DNA of 6,772 bases from an uncultured Gammaproteobacteria bacterium (lineage in GTDB: Bacteria > Pseudomonadota > Gammaproteobacteria > Ga0077536): NCBI GenBank assembly GCA_903866355.1, contig CAIPNE010000787.1, forward strand, positions 1 through 6,772, written 5' to 3'. A model generated the notes under the pieces. It searched no databases, was not told where the DNA came from, and saw nothing but the letters and a program-made list of their open reading frames with translations. Below, piece by piece: positions 1 to 4,831 of the stretch (position 1 is the first letter of the stretch; the number at the start of each line of letters is the position of its first letter). Both the position numbers and the translations under genes were made by a program.

Positions 1-318
1 CGTGCGCACGTTGAAATCCGCCAAACTGATCAGGCGGGCGGCCACCCCAGCCGCACGGCTCGTGGCGACCAGTTGCTCGGCTAGACGCCGGCCGTTGCCG
101 GTCTGTGAACCATAGAGCACGGTGAGGACGCTTTGCGGTGGCTGGGCCGGTGACACGCGGGTGTCGAGCGCAATCGGTTGCCGAGCAAGGCCGGCTAGAT
201 AACCGCTTGCCCACAGCAGCGCCGTGGGCGAAAGCCCGGACGTGGCCGCCTCCAAATGGGTGAGTTGGTCATTCGACAAGGGCAGGCTGGGCGTGTCGAG
301 TAGCGATACGGTAGACAA
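1..318 (-). CDS. cysJ: Sulfite reductase (NADPH) flavoprotein alpha subunit, N-terminal fragment
   Basis: The gene is cut by the left edge; 106 N-terminal residues are visible. CysJ passes electrons from NADPH through FAD and FMN to the CysI hemoprotein, which reduces sulfite to sulfide in cytoplasmic sulfur assimilation. Residues 1-60 carry the leader typical of CysJ, including LEAATSGLSPTALLWASGYL, close to the E. coli stretch around [22 protein letters not shown]. The flavodoxin FMN phosphate-binding loop follows (VLYGSQTGNGRRLAEQL, about residues 67-83; E. coli has ISASQTGNARRVAEAL). The start is taken as TTG at 318. The frame is closed by a TAA at 384-382, no ATG lies between, and a GGAG (330-327) sits 8 nt before the TTG. 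Another diflavin reductase is possible because the FAD and NADPH domains lie outside the window, but the N-terminal leader favours CysJ. The gene lies 115 bp downstream of uppP on the same strand. A poor promoter candidate (TTCAAC, 17 nt, TAAACT) occurs in that gap. Confidence 0.82.
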   Translation of the reverse strand, partial: MSTVSLLDTPSLPLSNDQLTHLEAATSGLSPTALLWASGYLAGLARQPIALDTRVSPAQPPQSVLTVLYGSQTGNGRRLAEQLVATSRAAGVAARLISLADFNVRT

Positions 319-433
319 TGGACGAACTCCGAGCGGCGAGGATGCAGCCCAGAGTTTAGGCAGAGAACGCCCAGCGTTGAATTAACCTGTGGGCATAACC
401 TTCTGCGAATGCGATCTAAGCAGTCCTGTGGAC

Positions 434-1234
434 TTAGGTCCCGAGCCACCACAGCGTCAGCAGACCCAGCGCGATGCGGTACCACGCAAAAGCCACAAAG
501 CTATGATTCGCCACAAAGTGCAGCAAGAAACGAATCGCCACCAGGGCGCTCAGAAACGCCGCGACGAGGCCTACGGCAAATAACGGAAATGAATCTGGGC
601 TAAGGGTCTGCCAGCTTTTTAGAATATCGAAGGCGGTGGCGGCGAACATCACCGGAATGGCCAGAAAGAACGAGAATTCGGTGGCACTCTGCCGGCTGAC
701 ACCCAACCACAGCGCGCCCATGATCGTGGCCCCCGAGCGTGAGACGCCGGGCACTAACGCCAAGGCCTGCGCGCAGCCAATCTTGAACGCGAGCAAGGGG
801 CTGAGATCTTCCACTGCGTAGTCTTGGGTGGGTGCTGCCCGGCGTTCAATGAGCAAAATGAGGAAGCCGCCGACAATCAGGGCCCAGGCGACGACCTGCG
901 GCGCATACAACACTTGCTTGATAAAACCATGCAGGGCCGTCCCCAACACGGCGACGGGTAAGAACGCCAGTAACAGGTTCCCCACGAAGCGCCGAGCCGA
1001 GCTCGCGTGACCGAGCGTGGTGGCCACTCCCAGCAGCCGGACTCGAAAATGCCAGCACACGGCGAGGATGGCACCCAACTGGATGACGACCTCAAAGGTT
1101 TTAGCGTCGGCCCGGGTAAACTCTAGATATTGGCCGGCGAGGATCAAGTGACCGGTGCTGGAGACCGGCAGAAACTCGGTCAGTCCTTCAATAATTCCCA
1201 GCCCGACAGCCTTTAAAAAAAGTGAGTAGTCCAC
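434..1234 (-). CDS. uppP: Undecaprenyl-diphosphatase (UppP/BacA family)
   Basis: This 266-residue integral membrane enzyme removes a phosphate from undecaprenyl diphosphate. That regenerates the lipid carrier for peptidoglycan and other envelope polymers; overexpression is known to confer bacitracin resistance. Both family signatures are present. The first is EGLTEFLPVSSTGHL at residues 16-30, with E16, E20, S26 and H29 matching the E. coli catalytic glutamates and histidine. The second is VPGVSRSGATIMG at 161-173, where R166 matches the essential arginine. Hydrophobic stretches at roughly 46-63, 86-104, 112-129, 150-178, 186-203, 216-234 and 246-264 agree with the multi-span BacA fold. The length is normal (E. 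coli 273 aa). The start codon is GTG; an AGGA (1245-1242) lies 7 nt upstream, and the N-terminus aligns with the family. A terminator-like hairpin lies 24 nt upstream of the start. A short 5-bp hairpin (422-434) sits at the stop codon but lacks a T-run. Confidence 0.95.
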   Translation of the reverse strand: MDYSLFLKAVGLGIIEGLTEFLPVSSTGHLILAGQYLEFTRADAKTFEVVIQLGAILAVCWHFRVRLLGVATTLGHASSARRFVGNLLLAFLPVAVLGTALHGFIKQVLYAPQVVAWALIVGGFLILLIERRAAPTQDYAVEDLSPLLAFKIGCAQALALVPGVSRSGATIMGALWLGVSRQSATEFSFFLAIPVMFAATAFDILKSWQTLSPDSFPLFAVGLVAAFLSALVAIRFLLHFVANHSFVAFAWYRIALGLLTLWWLGT

Positions 1235-1257
1235 AAAGCGTTCCTGAGGTGTGCGTT

Positions 1258-1290
1258 AAAAAGCCCGTGACCGCAGCCGCTTGCGGTGGG
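1258..1290 (-). terminator. Terminator-like hairpin in the uppP leader
   Basis: Read on the minus strand, CCCACCGCA (1290-1282) pairs with TGCGGT (1275-1270) and GGG (1266-1264), leaving a 3-nt CAC bulge and a 6-nt loop. This is followed at once by CTTTTT (1263-1258). The shape suits an intrinsic terminator, and it ends 23 nt before the uppP GTG. It could end transcripts arriving from the tRNA-Leu side, act as an attenuator of uppP, or be fortuitous. The bulge and the short T-run make it weaker than a textbook terminator. Confidence 0.4.
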
Positions 1291-1366
1291 TGCAACAGGG
1301 CCAAGACTAGCACGCTGATAGCGAGATTATTGCTGACGACACCGGCGGTTTGGTCGGCCGGGTTGG

Positions 1367-1400
1367 CGTGGCGATGCCGGTCGATCGGCCATCAGCCACG
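1367..1400. repeat. Imperfect 13-bp hairpin in the intergenic region
   Basis: CGTGGC-GAT-GCCG (1367-1379) pairs with CGGC-c-ATC-a-GCCACG (1386-1400) around a 6-nt loop (1380-1385), with two single-base bulges on the 3' arm. Thirteen base pairs over 34 nt is more than the short stems expected in GC-rich DNA. There is no T-run on either side, so it is not an obvious terminator. It is probably an RNA secondary-structure element if the region is transcribed; the function is unknown. Confidence 0.45.
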
Positions 1401-1517
1401 AGGTCGCGGCTCGGTGGACAACCCAAGGCGTTGGCAGTAACCGCCGCAAAGAAATGGACGAAAACCCCAGGCTCGCCCGCTGCGGGCCAGAAAATTTAGA
1501 TATTTGCCTCGCCGCAT

Positions 1518-1537
1518 CAAACACACGCAGGTGTTTG
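1518..1537. repeat. Perfect 7-bp hairpin, CAAACAC/GTGTTTG
   Basis: CAAACAC (1518-1524) and GTGTTTG (1531-1537) form a perfect stem around the 6-nt loop ACGCAG. The last base of its 3' arm (1537) is also the first base of the larger dyad at 1537-1590, so the two abut. There is no T-run downstream on either strand. It could be an RNA hairpin or a protein-binding dyad. Confidence 0.4.
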
Positions 1538-1565
1538 GCGTTAGCCGTCTAGGGCGTGGTATATC
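1535..1565 (+). promoter_or_regulatory. Weak extended -10 promoter candidate, possibly for rnr
   Basis: TTGGCG (1535-1540) and TATATC (1560-1565) are 19 nt apart. TG precedes the -10 by one base (1557-1558), the extended -10 arrangement that can compensate for a poor -35. Each hexamer matches consensus at four of six positions. Transcription would begin near 1571 and run through the reverse complement of tRNA-Leu into rnr, giving a leader of about 200 nt. No better plus-strand promoter was found closer to rnr, but the match is weak. Confidence 0.25.
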
Positions 1566-1590
1566 TAGTCAAGGAGACGGGCGTAACGCC
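1537..1590. repeat. Long interrupted inverted repeat around a possible -10 box
   Basis: GGCGTTA-g-CCGTCT (1537-1550) is mirrored by AGACGG-gcg-TAACGCC (1575-1590). This gives 13 paired bases with one 1/3-nt internal loop and a 24-nt central segment. The centre holds TGGTATATC, an extended -10-like string on the plus strand, flanked by two CTAG tetramers (1549-1552 and 1565-1568). A competing local hairpin, GGGCG-TAA-CGCCC (1579-1591), uses part of the 3' arm. It could be an operator-like dyad over a promoter, or an RNA fold with two alternative states. Both are inference. Confidence 0.4.
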
Positions 1591-1616
1591 CTCGTGGATT
1601 TTTGCTTTGAACTTAG

Positions 1617-1647
1617 CTGCGGAGCGCTTTATTTTTGCGCTCCGCAG
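1617..1647 (-). terminator. Perfect 11-bp hairpin directly behind tRNA-Leu
   Basis: CTGCGGAGCGC (minus strand, 1647-1637) pairs perfectly with GCGCTCCGCAG (1627-1617) around a 9-nt A-rich loop. It starts 3 nt after the encoded CCA end of tRNA-Leu. The position suggests a transcription end or a trailer structure that stops 3' exonucleases before processing. No U-tract follows (CTAAGTTC...), so it is not a canonical intrinsic terminator. On the plus strand the T-rich stretch lies in the loop, not behind the stem. The structure is seen; the role is inferred. Confidence 0.5.
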
Positions 1648-1650
1648 ATT

Positions 1651-1735
1651 TGGTGCCGAGAAGAGGACTCGAACCTCCACGAATTTCTTCACTGATACCT
1701 GAAACCAGCGCGTCTACCAATTCCGCCATCTCGGC
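1651..1735 (-). tRNA. tRNA-Leu (anticodon CAG)
   Basis: A complete 85-nt class II tRNA, including an encoded CCA end. On the minus strand the acceptor GCCGAGA (1735-1729) pairs fully with TCTCGGC, followed by discriminator A and CCA (1654-1651). The D arm carries the usual leucine sequence GCGGAATTGGTAGACGC. The anticodon arm is CTGGT-TTCAGGT-ATCAG, with anticodon CAG at 1701-1699, reading CUG codons. A 13-nt variable arm folds as GAA-GAAA-TTC. The T arm is GGAGG-TTCGAGT-CCTCT. The sequence closely follows E. coli tRNA-Leu(CAG). It is divergent from rnr, with 40 bp between the tRNA 5' end and the rnr start. A strong promoter lies in that gap and a perfect hairpin follows the 3' end. Confidence 0.96.
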
Positions 1736-1747
1736 AAAGCGAGGCGA

Positions 1748-1776
1748 AATCTACAGGCCGTCAACGAGTGAGTCAA
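1748..1776 (-). promoter_or_regulatory. Sigma70-type promoter of tRNA-Leu
   Basis: On the minus strand TTGACT (1776-1771) and TAGATT (1753-1748) are separated by exactly 17 nt, the optimal spacing. They match consensus at five and four of six positions. The mature tRNA 5' end lies 12 nt after the -10 box, so the 5' leader would be only a few nucleotides. The discriminator (TCGCCTCG) is GC-rich, as in stringently controlled stable-RNA promoters, though that control is inferred. The first base of the -35 box (1776) is the A of the rnr ATG on the other strand. Confidence 0.65.
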
Positions 1777-3956
1777 TGAGCCAACAAAATGAACATCCTT
1801 CCCGCGAGCCACGCGAATACGCCGTGACCATCCCCACCCGGGTCGCAATCGCCAAAGCGCTCGCCGACGCCGACGGGCCATTGTCCATGCCCAGCTTGGC
1901 CGAGCTCATGGAAGTCACCGGTGACGCAGCGCTGGAGGGACTTAACCGGCGCGTGCGTGCGATGGTGCGCGATGGCGAATTACTAGAGACTCGCGCCCGC
2001 CGTTTCGGCGTGGCGCGCCGCATGGAACTCATCGCTGGGCGGGTGATCGGACATCCCGACGGCTTCGCTTTTGTGCGTCCGGATATTGGCGAGCAAGACG
2101 TCTATCTCGACAATCGAGAAGCTCGGCGGGTGCTCCACGGGGACCGTGTACTGGTCCGCATCGCCGGCATCGATAACCGCGATCGGCCCTATGGCGCCAT
2201 TGCTGAGGTGCTGGAGCGCGCCAACTCCGAGGTTGTGGGGCGCTATTTCCGCGATGGCGGGGTGGGCTACGTGGTGCCGGACAATCGCAGTATCAATCAA
2301 GATTTACTGGTGCCCGCGGGGGCTGAGGGCGATGCCAGCCATGGCCAAATCGTGATCGCTGAGATCACGCAACAGCCCGATGCCCATTGCCAGCCCTTGG
2401 CGCGCGTGGCCTCGGTGTTGGGCGATCACTTGGCACCGGGGATGGAAGTCGACATCGCCATCCGCGCGCATGGACTCCCTTGCGAATGGCCGGAGGGCTT
2501 GGCCGCGGACGTCGCGCAAGTGCCGCAGACGGTCAGTGAGTCCGAGGCCCTCAGCGTGGGTCGCGTCGATTTGCGCAACCTGCCGTTCGTCACCATCGAT
2601 GGCGCGGATGCGCGTGATTTCGACGACGCGGTGTTTTGTCGGGCCACCCGCGATGGCTACCGATTGCTGGTCGCCATCGCCGACGTCGCCCACTATGTCA
2701 CCCAGGATAGCCCGTTGGATGCCGCCGCCCGCGAGCGCGGCACCTCGGTTTATTTTCCCGATCGCGTTATCCCCATGTTGCCCGAGGAACTCTCCAACGG
2801 CATTTGTTCGCTCAAGCCCGATGTTGATCGTTTGGCGCTGGTGTGCGAACTCAGCCTCAACGCCCAAGGCGTGCCGCAGAAGGCCAAGTTCTATAACGCA
2901 GTCATTCGCTCGCACGCCCGCTTGATTTATGAAGACGTCGCCCAATGGCTGGGGGATGTGCGCGGCAAAGAAACTTCGATCAAGAACCAGGTGCTGCTGC
3001 TGCACGAGTTGTATTTACAGCTGCGGGTGCGGCGCGAAGAACGGGGCGCCTTGGACATCGATCAAATGGAAGCGAAGTTCATTTTCAATGCGGCGCGCAA
3101 GATCGAACGCATCGAAACGCGGGAACGTAACGACGCCCATCGTCTCATTGAGGAATGCATGATCGCCGCTAACGTGGCGGCGGCCGAATACCTCACCAAG
3201 CACAAACTGCCGGCGCTGTATCGGGTGCACGCGGTGCCAGATGGCGAGAAGCTGGTGTCGCTGCGCAAATTTCTGGCCGAGGTGGGCGTTACCCTACCAG
3301 GCGGCGAGCATCCCGAGGCCAAGCATTTTGCCGCGGTGCTGACCCAGGCGAAGCTGCGCCCGGACCGCAATCTGATTGAAACCGTGCTGCTGCGCAGCCT
3401 GAAACTCGCGGTCTATCGGGGCGAGAACGCCGGGCATTTCGGCCTGGCGCTAGAGGCCTATGTGCACTTCACCTCGCCTATCCGGCGCTATCCAGATTTG
3501 CTGGTTCACCGCGCCATCAAGCTGCGGCTGGCGCATGATCGCCGTCCCAAAGCCAGCGCTGAGGCGATCGCGATGCTGGCCGAACACACCTCCATGACCG
3601 AACGGCGCGCCGATGAAGCCACGCGCGAAGCGGTGGCTTGGCTCAAATGCGAGTTCATGCTGGACAAAGTCGGCAAGACTTTCCCGGGCATTATCAGCGC
3701 GGTGACTTCCTTCGGTATGTTTGTGCAATTGAGCGATATTTTTGTCGAAGGATTAGTGCATGTCACGGCACTCCCGGACGACTATTACCAGTTTGACCCT
3801 GTGGGCCATCGGCTGAGCGGGCGTCGCACCAAACGCGAGTTCCGGATTGGTCAGCCGGTGCGGGTGACGGTTATGCGGGTGAGTCTTGACGACCGCCAGA
3901 TCGATTTTTCGCTGGCCGACGACGCCCCGGTTGGCCGTCGGCCGCGGCGGCGCTGA
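1776..3956 (+). CDS. rnr: Ribonuclease R, 3'-5' exoribonuclease
   Basis: RNase R degrades structured RNA 3' to 5', including rRNA fragments, tRNA and non-stop mRNA, releasing nucleoside monophosphates. Its 726 residues show the full family layout: N-terminal winged-helix domain (about 18-85), two cold-shock/OB domains (about 88-145 and 152-235), RNB catalytic domain (about 264-590) and C-terminal S1 domain (about 632-716). The metal-binding motif TIDGADARDFDDAV has D275, D281, D283 and D284, equivalent to E. coli D272, D278, D280 and D281. HFTSPIRRYPDL (564-575) is the conserved RNA-contacting segment. After S1 there is only a roughly 10-residue arginine tail (ending RRPRRR); E. coli RNase R (813 aa) has a long lysine-rich tail. 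ATG 1776 is chosen because the frame upstream only translates antisense tRNA. The N-terminus MSQQNEHPSREPREYA then resembles E. coli MSQDPFQEREAEKYA. Its ribosome site is weak (GAG, 1770-1772). rlmB begins 7 nt after the stop. Confidence 0.97.
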   Translation: MSQQNEHPSREPREYAVTIPTRVAIAKALADADGPLSMPSLAELMEVTGDAALEGLNRRVRAMVRDGELLETRARRFGVARRMELIAGRVIGHPDGFAFVRPDIGEQDVYLDNREARRVLHGDRVLVRIAGIDNRDRPYGAIAEVLERANSEVVGRYFRDGGVGYVVPDNRSINQDLLVPAGAEGDASHGQIVIAEITQQPDAHCQPLARVASVLGDHLAPGMEVDIAIRAHGLPCEWPEGLAADVAQVPQTVSESEALSVGRVDLRNLPFVTIDGADARDFDDAVFCRATRDGYRLLVAIADVAHYVTQDSPLDAAARERGTSVYFPDRVIPMLPEELSNGICSLKPDVDRLALVCELSLNAQGVPQKAKFYNAVIRSHARLIYEDVAQWLGDVRGKETSIKNQVLLLHELYLQLRVRREERGALDIDQMEAKFIFNAARKIERIETRERNDAHRLIEECMIAANVAAAEYLTKHKLPALYRVHAVPDGEKLVSLRKFLAEVGVTLPGGEHPEAKHFAAVLTQAKLRPDRNLIETVLLRSLKLAVYRGENAGHFGLALEAYVHFTSPIRRYPDLLVHRAIKLRLAHDRRPKASAEAIAMLAEHTSMTERRADEATREAVAWLKCEFMLDKVGKTFPGIISAVTSFGMFVQLSDIFVEGLVHVTALPDDYYQFDPVGHRLSGRRTKREFRIGQPVRVTVMRVSLDDRQIDFSLADDAPVGRRPRRR

Positions 3957-3963
3957 GGTCGGT

Positions 3964-4719
3964 ATGGCACGCCAAGACAGCATTTTGCTGGTGTTCGGTC
4001 TGCATGCTAGCGCCACCACGCTCGAGCGTGCTGGCCATGATGTACTGGAAATCTGGCTGCGGAAGGACGCCACCTCGAGCGAACTCGTGGCGTTGGCCGC
4101 CCAAGCCGAGGCCTTAGGCTTAACGCCCCAACGGGTGCCGCTCACAACGCTCGAGCGCTTGAGCGGCGGGGGCGTGCATCAGGGCGTGGTCTTGCGGCGG
4201 CGAGCACCGGCCACCCTCGATCTCGATCAACTCCGGGTCGCCCTGCGCGAACACGGCCGGCCGGCTTTGGTGCTGGCTATCGACCATCCCCAAGACCCGC
4301 ATAATTTGGGTGCCTGCCTGCGGGTGGCTGACGGTGCCGGTGCGGATGCGGTCATTATCCCGCGTGACCGCAGCGTGGGGCTCACGGCGGTGGTGGCTAA
4401 AGTGGCGAGCGGTGCTGCGGACACCATGCCGCTGGTGCAAGTGGGCAATTTAGTGCGGGCACTCGAGCAGCTAAAGGAAGACGGCCTGTGGGTGATTGGC
4501 GCCACGCACGAGACGCCAAGTTCCCTCTACCGCACAGATTTAAACATTCCATTGGTGATGGTGTTGGGTGCGGAGGGTGAAGGGCTACGCCGAGTGACCC
4601 GCGAATGCTGTGATTTGCTCGTCCACATTCCCCTGCATGGCAGTGTCTCCAGCCTCAATCTGTCCACGGCGGCGGCGGTGTGTCTGTTTGAGGCGCGCCG
4701 CCAGCGCGACGGAGGCTAA
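3964..4719 (+). CDS. rlmB: 23S rRNA (guanosine-2'-O-)-methyltransferase RlmB
   Basis: A SpoU/SPOUT-class methyltransferase that uses S-adenosylmethionine to methylate the ribose of G2251 (E. coli numbering) in the peptidyl-transferase P loop of 23S rRNA. The 251 residues split into an N-terminal L30e-like RNA-binding domain (about 6-80, with GVHQGVVLR at 70-78) and the knotted catalytic domain (about 100-251). SPOUT motif 1 is DHPQDPHNLGACLRVAD (107-123, N114 and R120). Motif 2 is VLGAEGEGLRR (200-210, E204). Motif 3 is IPLHGSVSSLNLSTAAAV (222-239, N232). All match E. coli RlmB closely, and the length is normal. ATG 3964 is supported by GAGG (3955-3958), which overlaps the rnr stop codon, and by N-terminal alignment. 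An earlier in-frame ATG lies deep inside rnr and is unlikely. It is almost certainly co-transcribed and translationally coupled with rnr. Confidence 0.96.
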   Translation: MARQDSILLVFGLHASATTLERAGHDVLEIWLRKDATSSELVALAAQAEALGLTPQRVPLTTLERLSGGGVHQGVVLRRRAPATLDLDQLRVALREHGRPALVLAIDHPQDPHNLGACLRVADGAGADAVIIPRDRSVGLTAVVAKVASGAADTMPLVQVGNLVRALEQLKEDGLWVIGATHETPSSLYRTDLNIPLVMVLGAEGEGLRRVTRECCDLLVHIPLHGSVSSLNLSTAAAVCLFEARRQRDGG

Positions 4720-4727
4720 ATTTTAGG

Positions 4728-4756
4728 TTTACAGCGCGTTCTCTCGCGGCTTAAAC
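4728..4756 (+). promoter_or_regulatory. Promoter candidate for the rpsF ribosomal-protein operon
   Basis: TTTACA (4728-4733, five of six to the -35 consensus) is followed after 17 nt by TTAAAC (4751-4756, three of six to the -10). It lies in the 112-bp gap between rlmB and rpsF, where an internal promoter would let ribosomal proteins be made in excess over rnr and rlmB. A start near 4763 would give a leader of about 70 nt containing the hairpin described next. No terminator is seen after rlmB, so readthrough from rnr-rlmB is also expected. Confidence 0.4.
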
Positions 4757-4788
4757 TCAGGGGCTAACCATTCCATTCATCTCCTTGC

Positions 4789-4825
4789 TTCACCGCTAGT
4801 TCGGGAAGCTTCCAACCGTGAGGAG
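4789..4825 (+). promoter_or_regulatory. Putative bS6:bS18 autoregulatory mRNA leader motif
   Basis: Just before rpsF, TTCAC (4789-4793) pairs with GTGAG (4818-4822), GTT (4799-4801) with AAC (4814-4816), and GGA (4804-4806) with TCC (4811-4813), with loop AGCT. A 5-nt bulge (4794-4798) faces a CCG (4816-4818) on the 3' side. A CCG opposite a bulge in a hairpin overlapping the ribosome site is the published hallmark of the motif bound by the S6:S18 dimer, which mimics their 16S rRNA site. The lower stem uses the first bases of the Shine-Dalgarno AGGAG (4821-4825), so binding could block initiation. Assigned by eye, not by covariance. Confidence 0.45.
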
Positions 4826-4831
4826 AACACG

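Larger units (their letters stand above)
1235..1650. other. Non-coding region rich in inverted repeats between uppP and tRNA-Leu
   Basis: This 416-bp stretch shows no convincing protein gene on either strand. Its open frames lack ribosome sites, family resemblance or plausible composition. It contains at least seven dyads found by eye: 1264-1290, 1342-1361, 1367-1400, 1475-1487, 1518-1537, 1537-1590 and 1617-1647. The strong ones are listed as separate features. On the minus strand it would be the 3' trailer of tRNA-Leu and/or the 5' leader of uppP; on the plus strand it would be the leader of rnr. I do not recognise tmRNA, RNase P RNA, 6S RNA or SRP RNA in it. An AT-rich patch (1490-1505) gives a weak minus-strand promoter candidate (TTGATG, 16 nt, TAAATT) that could drive uppP. 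Short stems are common by chance in GC-rich DNA, so only the longer ones carry weight. Confidence 0.5.

Noticed and set aside
416..437. Hairpin AGTCC-TGT-GGACT at the uppP stop as a terminator
   Set aside because: The stem is only 5 bp (8 with a 3-nt bulge) and no T-run follows on the minus strand.
422..440. DnaA-box-like AGTCCACAG on the minus strand
   Set aside because: Only about six of nine positions match TTATCCACA, it is single, and nothing else suggests an origin.
1188..1313. Minus-strand frame from a GTG at 1313 to a TGA at 1188, with a signal-peptide-like hydrophobic stretch (VLVLALLHPPQAAAV)
   Set aside because: It is about 40 codons, has no ribosome site, runs through the terminator-like hairpin and overlaps the uppP start in another frame. 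Probably fortuitous.
1222..1440. Plus-strand 72-residue reading frame beginning inside uppP
   Set aside because: It overlaps the uppP start antisense, lacks a ribosome site, and has a composition typical of a random GC-rich frame.
1327..1524. Minus-strand 65-residue reading frame in the intergenic region
   Set aside because: Low-complexity Arg/Pro/Ser/Gln composition, no ribosome site, no family resemblance, and it runs through several hairpins.
1651..1735. tRNA-Leu as an integration site for a mobile element
   Set aside because: No direct repeat of the tRNA 3' end, integrase or foreign gene was seen in the window; both flanks are housekeeping genes.
1635..1775. In-frame upstream extension of rnr by 47 residues from an ATG at 1635
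   Set aside because: This stretch is the reverse complement of tRNA-Leu and its promoter. ATG 1776 gives an N-terminus resembling E. coli RNase R.
3886..3963. In-frame upstream extension of rlmB by 26 residues
   Set aside because: It lies entirely inside rnr. ATG 3964 has a good ribosome site and matches the RlmB N-terminus.
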